A stretch of 64,000 nt of DNA from Arthrobacter sp. HY1533 (GTDB taxonomy: Bacteria > Actinomycetota > Actinomycetes > Actinomycetales > Micrococcaceae): NCBI RefSeq assembly GCF_027568515.1, contig NZ_JANKZF010000011.1, positions 1 to 64,000 on the forward strand. The letters are read 5' to 3'. Under the pieces are notes generated by a model that saw only the letters and a list, made by a program, of their open reading frames with translations, made no database searches and had not been told where the DNA came from. The number at the start of each line of letters is the position of its first letter. The stretch's first letter is position 1. A program made the position numbers and the translations under genes. Below are positions 59,521-64,000 of this stretch, in pieces.

Positions 59521-60219
59521 GTGAACCGTGCATCCTTGGAGAAGCGTCCGGAAGAAATGGCCGCCATGTTTGACGACGTGGCCCCTAAATACGACATCGT
59601 CAACGACATCCTGTCCATGGGACAGACGCGCCGTTGGCGCCGCATTGTGGTTGATGCGGTGGGCGCCGTGCCCGGCCAGCGGGTCCTTGACCTGGCCGCG
59701 GGAACCGGCACCTCCAGCGAACCCTACGCCGACGCCGGCGTGGACGTGGTGGCCTGCGACTTCTCCGTGGGCATGCTGAAGGTGGGCAAGCGCCGCCGCC
59801 CCGACATCGACTTCATTGCCGGGGACGCCACCAACCTGCCGTTTGCCGACAACTCCTTTGACGCCTCCACCATCTCCTTTGGGCTGCGCAACGTCATTGA
59901 CCCCAAGAAAGCCCTGCGCGAAATGCTGCGCGTGACCAAGCCCGGCGGCAAGCTGGTTGTGGCCGAGTTCTCCCACCCCACGTTCTCCCCGTTCCGCACC
60001 GTGTACACGGAATACCTGATGCGCGCCCTGCCGCCCATCGCCAAGAAGGTGGCCTCCAACCCGGACGCCTACGTGTACCTGGCCGAGTCCATCCGCGCCT
60101 GGCCCAACCAGGACAACCTCTCCGCCTGGCTCACCGAGTCCGGCTGGGAGAACGTGGCCTACCGCAACCTCAGCGGCGGCATCGTGGCCGTGCACCGCGC
60201 CACCAAGCCCGCAAGCTAA
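59521..60219 (+). CDS. menG: Demethylmenaquinone methyltransferase
   Basis: A 232-aa class-I SAM methyltransferase (UbiE/MenG). [39 protein letters not shown] is motif I and the SAM-acidic residue, [25 protein letters not shown] and [14 protein letters not shown] the UbiE signatures. It methylates demethylmenaquinone, the last step of menaquinone synthesis. GTG start at 59521; GAGACT 6 nt upstream is a weaker leaderless -10. Followed after 2 nt by the reductase gene. Confidence 0.93.
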   Translation: MNRASLEKRPEEMAAMFDDVAPKYDIVNDILSMGQTRRWRRIVVDAVGAVPGQRVLDLAAGTGTSSEPYADAGVDVVACDFSVGMLKVGKRRRPDIDFIAGDATNLPFADNSFDASTISFGLRNVIDPKKALREMLRVTKPGGKLVVAEFSHPTFSPFRTVYTEYLMRALPPIAKKVASNPDAYVYLAESIRAWPNQDNLSAWLTESGWENVAYRNLSGGIVAVHRATKPAS

Positions 60220-60221
60220 AC

Positions 60222-61544
60222 GTGAAGGTACTTGTTGTAGGTGCCGGCCCCGCCGGATCAACCGCCGCCTGGCACCTGGCCAAGGCCGGGATCGACGTCA
60301 CCGTGCTGGAGAAGACCCGGTTTCCGCGTGAGAAGGTCTGCGGCGACGGCCTGACCCCGCGCGCCGTCCGCGAAATGCAGCTCATGGGCCTGCCGCACGA
60401 CCCCGCCGAGGGCTGGCGCCGGAACAAGGGCCTGCGCCTGATTGCCGGCGGACGCACCGTGGAGGTCCCGTGGCCGGAGCTGAGCAACTTCCCCAACTAT
60501 GGCCTCATCCGCACCCGCCTGGGCTTCGACGAGTCCCTCGCCGCGCATGCCCGGGCCGCAGGCGCAACGATCCTTGAGGGCCATTCGGTCACCACTGCCA
60601 TCACGGACGACGCCGGCACCGTGGTAGGTGCCAGGGCGTCACTTTTGGATAGCTCAGGCAGGAAGACGGGCGAGACTGCCGACTTCCACGCCGACGTGGT
60701 GCTGGCCGCCGACGGCAACTCAACCCGCACAGCGGTGTCGCTTGGCCTGGAAAAGCGCGACGACCGGCCCATGGGCGTGGCCTACCGCACCTACTTCACC
60801 TCTCCCCGCCACGACGAGGACTGGATGGAGGGGTGGCTGGAACTGAAATCCCCCGAGGGCAAGACGCTGCCCGGCTACGGCTGGGTGTTCGGTGTTGGCG
60901 ACGGCACGGCCAATGTTGGCCTGGGCATCCTGAACTCCTCCAAGGAGTTCGGCAAGCTGGACTACCGCCAGGTGCTGCGCGACTGGACCGCCGGCATGCC
61001 CGCCGAGTGGGGCTTCACACCGGAAAACCAGGTGGGCGCCATCCGGGGTGCGGCGCTGCCCATGGGCTTCAACCGCACACCGCACTACTCCAACGGGTTG
61101 ATGCTGCTGGGTGATTCCGGCGGCATGGTGAGCCCGTTCAACGGCGAGGGCATTTCCTACGCCATGGAATCGGCCCGGTTCGCGGCCGAGTTCATCGCCA
61201 GGGCTTCGGGCAGCAACTCGAAGCTGGCCTCGGCGCATGCCCTGTCCGGCTACTCCGACTTTGTCCGGGAACAGTGGGGCAGCCACTTCACCCTGGGCCG
61301 CACCTTTGCCTCCCTTATTGGCAATCCGGGGATCATGAAACTGGCCCTGCGCACGGGCATGCCCATCCCTGTGCTCATGCGCTTTGTGGTGCGGCTGATG
61401 GCCAACCTCACCGACGCCGGAGAACGGGGTTTTGAGGATAGAGTGATTCACTTGTTGGAGAAGCTCGTCCCCGCCACCAGCAATCAGGACAATGCAGGCA
61501 CATCCAAGCAACAATCCCTACCAATAGTTAGTGTTAAGCAGTGA
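60222..61544 (+). CDS. menJ: Geranylgeranyl-reductase-family protein, MenJ-like
   Basis: A 440-aa FAD-dependent reductase. VLVVGAGPAGSTAAWHLAKAGIDVTVLEKTRFPREKVCGDGLTPRAV is the family start; GLMLLGDSGGMVSPFNGEGISYAMESAR the second FAD motif. In mycobacteria the homologue MenJ reduces one double bond of the menaquinone side chain. Its place between menG and a polyprenyl synthase, with 2-nt and 4-nt spacing, supports the same role, predicting partly hydrogenated menaquinone such as MK-9(H2). GTG start at 60222; digeranylgeranyl lipid reduction is the alternative. Confidence 0.85.
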   Translation: MKVLVVGAGPAGSTAAWHLAKAGIDVTVLEKTRFPREKVCGDGLTPRAVREMQLMGLPHDPAEGWRRNKGLRLIAGGRTVEVPWPELSNFPNYGLIRTRLGFDESLAAHARAAGATILEGHSVTTAITDDAGTVVGARASLLDSSGRKTGETADFHADVVLAADGNSTRTAVSLGLEKRDDRPMGVAYRTYFTSPRHDEDWMEGWLELKSPEGKTLPGYGWVFGVGDGTANVGLGILNSSKEFGKLDYRQVLRDWTAGMPAEWGFTPENQVGAIRGAALPMGFNRTPHYSNGLMLLGDSGGMVSPFNGEGISYAMESARFAAEFIARASGSNSKLASAHALSGYSDFVREQWGSHFTLGRTFASLIGNPGIMKLALRTGMPIPVLMRFVVRLMANLTDAGERGFEDRVIHLLEKLVPATSNQDNAGTSKQQSLPIVSVKQ

Positions 61545-62644
61545 CTACTTCCGCAAACCACAGCTGGACCCCTGCAGGGCAAGGACGCCCTGATTCCCAC
61601 GAGCCCGAGCCCAGCACCATGGCCATTGCCACCGGATTGCAGTTGCCGGCCGGATTCACGGCCGTTGCCGAGGACCCGGACCTGGGCCCCTCCATCTCCA
61701 TGAGCATGGCCAAGGTGGAAAAGGTGCTGCGCGAGGCAATCGCCCACTCCGACCCCTTGGCCGACGCCACGAGCCGCCACCTGGTTGAGGCCGGCGGCAA
61801 GCGCATCCGGCCGCTGCTGGTGCTGCTCGCCGCACACCTCGGGGACCCCAACCTGCCGGAGGTGGTGCAGGCCGCCGTCGTGGTTGAACTGACGCACCTG
61901 GCCACGCTCTACCACGACGACGTCATGGACTCCGCGCCATACCGCCGCGGCGCACCCACAGCCCACGAGGTGTGGGGCAACACCGTGGCCATCCTGACCG
62001 GCGACTTGATCTTTGCCCGCGCCTCGATCCTGGTGTCGCAGCTGGGCGGGCGCGCCCTGGAAATCCAGGCCCGCACCTTTGAGCGCCTGTGCCTGGGACA
62101 GCTGCACGAGACCGTCGGCCCGCGCGAAGACGAGGACCCCATTGAGCACTACCTGTCCGTGATCGCGGACAAGACCGGCTCGCTCGTGGCCGCCTCCGGC
62201 CAGCTCGGCGCCATCTTTGCCGGGGTGGATGAAGAAATGCAGGATGTATTGCTCGAGTACGGCGAGAAGGTGGGCGTGGCCTTCCAGCTGGCCGACGACG
62301 TCATCGACGTCACCGGGCTGAAGCAGGTTTCAGGCAAGTCACCCGGAACCGATCTGCGCGAGGGTGTTCCCACGCTGCCCGTGCTGCTGTTGCGCAACGC
62401 AGCGGCTGCCGGCGATGCCGCGGCGGCTGCCGTTCTTGAGCTGGTGGACGGCGACCTGAGCAGCGACGAGGCCCTGGCGCAGGCCGTCACAGCCCTGCGC
62501 GAACACCCCGTCACCCAGGAATCCTGGGCCGTGGCCCGCGAATGGTCGGATGCCGCCGTTGCCTCGCTTGCCCCGCTGCCCGAGGGAATTGTGAAGACGG
62601 CCCTGGCCAGCTTCGCCGAGGCCGTGGTCTCCCGCGACGTTTGA
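61541..62644 (+). CDS. Long-chain polyprenyl diphosphate synthase
   Basis: A 367-aa trans-isoprenyl synthase. LVEAGGKRIRPLLVLLAAH (substrate-binding Arg), TLYHDDVMD (first Asp-rich motif, 126-130, in the DDxxD class) and QLADDVIDVTG (second, 252-256) are intact, and DLREGVPTLPVLLLRNA follows. It makes the side-chain precursor of menaquinone, chain length unknown (hepta- to nonaprenyl typical). GTG at 61541 overlaps menJ by 4 nt; a shorter start at ATG 61619 would remove a low-complexity N-terminus. Ends before a 44-bp perfect palindrome. Confidence 0.9.
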   Translation: MTTSANHSWTPAGQGRPDSHEPEPSTMAIATGLQLPAGFTAVAEDPDLGPSISMSMAKVEKVLREAIAHSDPLADATSRHLVEAGGKRIRPLLVLLAAHLGDPNLPEVVQAAVVVELTHLATLYHDDVMDSAPYRRGAPTAHEVWGNTVAILTGDLIFARASILVSQLGGRALEIQARTFERLCLGQLHETVGPREDEDPIEHYLSVIADKTGSLVAASGQLGAIFAGVDEEMQDVLLEYGEKVGVAFQLADDVIDVTGLKQVSGKSPGTDLREGVPTLPVLLLRNAAAAGDAAAAAVLELVDGDLSSDEALAQAVTALREHPVTQESWAVAREWSDAAVASLAPLPEGIVKTALASFAEAVVSRDV

Positions 62645-62668
62645 TGTGCCGCGCCAAGGGCGCGCCAG

Positions 62669-62712
62669 ACACTTGAGGGTGCGTATGCAATTGCATACGC
62701 ACCCTCAAGTGT
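62669..62712. repeat. 44-bp perfect palindrome between convergent genes
   Basis: Twenty-two nt on each side of the centre between 62690 and 62691 are exactly complementary, with no loop; the ends read ACACTTGAGGGTGCG and CGCACCCTCAAGTGT. It lies between the end of the polyprenyl synthase gene and the end of the hypothetical gene at 62727, the place for a bidirectional terminator. Confidence 0.95.
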
Positions 62713-62726
62713 TTGACGGCCTGCGG

Positions 62727-63332
62727 CTACTGGAGCTTGACGGTGCCCAGCCGTGGCAGCTCGAAGGGGCTGGCGCCTTCGGCGCTGTTGTTCCAGTGCG
62801 TGGAGGCGCTGCGGTGGCGGGCCTCGACCTCTGAAGCGGTGGCCAGTCCGGCGTCGTCGATGCTCACCATGACCCCGCTGTGCTGGAGGTTGAAGAAGCG
62901 GATCACAATGCGGCGGCCGTTGACGTGCCACACGCACGCCTGGACCACGGGATCGTGCCAGGGGTTGGTGCCTTCGCCGTAGATTCCGGCCAGCCGGGCG
63001 TGGATGTCCTCATAGCCCTCCTTGGTGGAGGGGTTGTCGGTTTCCAGCGAGGAGTACAGCTGCATGCTGATGCCCAGGAACCGGCCGCCGTACGACGTCC
63101 AGGACGAGGCGATCTCCCCGCCGGCCAGCGGCGTGCGGAGGGAGTAGTGCGCCACGGCCGAGGCTTCCTGGGGGTCATCCCAGCAGGCCCCGGAAACCAG
63201 GCCCAGGCGTTCAAACCAGCCCTTGCGGTCAAAGTCGGAACGGGGCCACATGCCCGTAACCAACTTTTCAATGAGGCCAACAACCGCGGCCGGTTCCGGA
63301 TTCAATGCGCCAATGGGCTCCTGTGCGTTCAT
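62727..63332 (-). CDS. Hypothetical protein, possible immunity-type
   Basis: Not firmly recognised. A 201-aa soluble acidic protein without signal or membrane segment. It has VVGLIEKLVTGMWPRSDF, YGGRFLGISMQLYSSLETDNPST and a Trp/His-containing HDPVVQACVWHVNGRRIVIRFFNLQHSGVMVSIDDA core typical of two-layer beta/alpha immunity-like folds (DUF6301-like by impression). It sits beside an SMI1/KNR4-type gene on the same strand. Start ATG 63332 is preceded by TACGGT at 6 nt. A function beyond a guess cannot be given. Confidence 0.68.
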   Translation of the reverse strand: MNAQEPIGALNPEPAAVVGLIEKLVTGMWPRSDFDRKGWFERLGLVSGACWDDPQEASAVAHYSLRTPLAGGEIASSWTSYGGRFLGISMQLYSSLETDNPSTKEGYEDIHARLAGIYGEGTNPWHDPVVQACVWHVNGRRIVIRFFNLQHSGVMVSIDDAGLATASEVEARHRSASTHWNNSAEGASPFELPRLGTVKLQ

Positions 63333-63338
63333 AACGAC

Positions 63339-63344
63339 ACCGTA
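63339..63344 (-). promoter_or_regulatory. -10 box of leaderless promoter
   Basis: On the minus strand TACGGT ends 6 nt before the ATG at 63332. Confidence 0.5.
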
Positions 63345-63384
63345 CCGCTCGAAACTGAATATGCCCATAGGCGAAGCTGTGGGT

Positions 63385-63816
63385 TTAGTCCTCTTCGCCC
63401 AGGACTTCGTTGAAGACCCAGTCGAGCATGTCAAAGACAAACTCGCTGAAGGTGCCTTCCTCGTTGATCCACTGGCCCGTGGCGTTGTTGCGGCGCCACA
63501 CAATGGGGTCCGGGACGTCGGCCTGGTCCGCCAGCATGCCCCAGGTGTAGGTCTCGTCCTCGTCCTCGAGGAACAAGAGGTAGCCGTCCTCGATTTCCAG
63601 TTCCTCGGGGTCCCAGAAGTAGTAGTACGCCTCCATGAGGTCCTCGCAGTTGCCCACCGCGTGCAGGAATTCACGCAGCGCCAGGGGGACGGTGATCTGC
63701 AGTTCCGCGAAGACGGCGTCCAGGTCGGCCCAGTCGATGCCGTCCGCTTCCTGCCACGGCTCTTCCAGGTACAGGGGCACCAAGCCGCGGAACTTCTCTA
63801 CGAACATGTCAGACAT
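63385..63816 (-). CDS. SMI1/KNR4-like (SUKH) protein
   Basis: A 143-aa acidic protein. LDAVFAELQITVPLALREFLHAVGNCEDLMEAYYYFWDPEELEIEDGYLLFLEDEDETYTWGM is the SMI1_KNR4 core (a helix ending LP..L..FL, then Tyr-rich strands). The SUKH superfamily is enriched in immunity proteins against polymorphic toxins, though other roles exist. GGAG 7 nt before the ATG at 63816 fixes the start; an in-frame ATG at 63831 is less well placed. No toxin gene lies in the window. It precedes the immunity-like gene at 62727 by 52 nt on the same strand. Confidence 0.72.
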   Translation of the reverse strand: MSDMFVEKFRGLVPLYLEEPWQEADGIDWADLDAVFAELQITVPLALREFLHAVGNCEDLMEAYYYFWDPEELEIEDGYLLFLEDEDETYTWGMLADQADVPDPIVWRRNNATGQWINEEGTFSEFVFDMLDWVFNEVLGEED

Positions 63817-63862
63817 CAAAATCTCCACCATTTGGCAACGGGCAAAACGCTTAGCTTCAATC

Positions 63863-64000
63863 CTATCTGCGCCGGGCCAGCCGCGGTGCCCAGCTGCGGG
63901 CTGCCAGCGGGGCGTGCCAGCCGTAGCGCAGGCTCAGCATGCGCAGCGCGAAAACCACCACGGCGGCGACGGTGCCCGTGGCGAGGTTGAGCCACCCCAG
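63863..64000 (-). CDS. TRIC/UPF0126 membrane protein, C-terminal part
   Basis: The last 45 codons of a gene that runs off the window. The fragment has a hydrophobic helix LNLATGTVAAVVVFALRML and a tail LRYGWHAPLA, as at the C-terminus of the TRIC/UPF0126 family of inner-membrane cation-channel-like proteins, which end in a basic RxGW-P tail. Stop TAG at 63865-63863. Identification rests on a short segment and the typical tail only. Confidence 0.6.
   Translation of the reverse strand: MGWLNLATGTVAAVVVFALRMLSLRYGWHAPLAARSWAPRLARRR

Overview
The window is a high-GC actinobacterial chromosome segment, most like an Arthrobacter-type member of the Micrococcaceae. The evidence is the very GC-rich third codon positions, an accessory SecA2, menaquinone (not ubiquinone) biosynthesis, a complete phenylacetate (paa) catabolon of actinobacterial layout, many GTG starts, and many promoters whose -10 box sits 6-7 nt before the start codon (leaderless transcripts). 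I see no rRNA, tRNA, insertion sequence, prophage or CRISPR array. Most genes abut or overlap by 1-4 bases.

Layout. 0-8 kb: accessory genes (VOC protein, DoxX, GNAT plus tyrosine phosphatase, GtrA, SecA2, a DHFR-like reductase, an anchored membrane protein that may start at ATC, an M50-type metalloprotease). 8.3-11.5 kb: an ABC-F ATPase and an MFS exporter behind a leader with a candidate 8-codon peptide and a hairpin over the ribosome-binding site, which resembles an antibiotic-responsive msr/mef-type pair. 11.5-15.8 kb: a small unknown protein, a RIO kinase, a secreted GH3 hydrolase fused to five 50-residue FG-GAP-type repeats, and an unknown membrane protein. 15.9-25.1 kb: pta-ackA, a PLP decarboxylase coupled to a GPH-type transporter, a GNAT and an S9 oligopeptidase.

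25.2-37.9 kb is the paa cluster: thiolase-hydratase-dehydrogenase-paaZ, then paaR and paaKI on the opposite strand, then paaABCDE and a paaG-like gene. Three related TetR-type operators lie in front of its three transcription units. PaaK makes phenylacetyl-CoA, PaaABCDE epoxidises it, PaaG/PaaZ isomerise and open the ring, and PaaF/PaaH/thiolase finish to acetyl-CoA and succinyl-CoA. 37.9-43.5 kb holds an SDR and an alkylglycerone-phosphate-synthase-like flavoprotein divergent from TetR, glpD and a lipid kinase, a plausible ether-lipid or phosphatidate module. 43.5-47.8 kb is an Lrp/AsnC regulator divergent from a branched-chain 2-oxoacid dehydrogenase E1a-E1b-E2 operon.

47.8-52.3 kb carries an MBL hydrolase, an MFS protein, a possible 51-aa ORF, a beta-lactamase-family hydrolase and a PAP2 phosphatase. 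52.3-62.6 kb is a menaquinone cluster (menC, menD, menF, menG, a menJ-like reductase, a polyprenyl diphosphate synthase) interrupted by a polar amino-acid ABC importer. The right end holds an unknown protein, an SMI1/KNR4-like protein and the tail of a TRIC/UPF0126 membrane protein.

Two repeat families stand out. One is an interspersed palindromic repeat (core GGTCGAGCCTGTCGAGACC) found between genes and also inside the 3' end of pta. The other is a 32-bp tandem repeat after the MBL gene whose degenerate relative encodes the N-terminus of the paa hydroxyacyl-CoA dehydrogenase.
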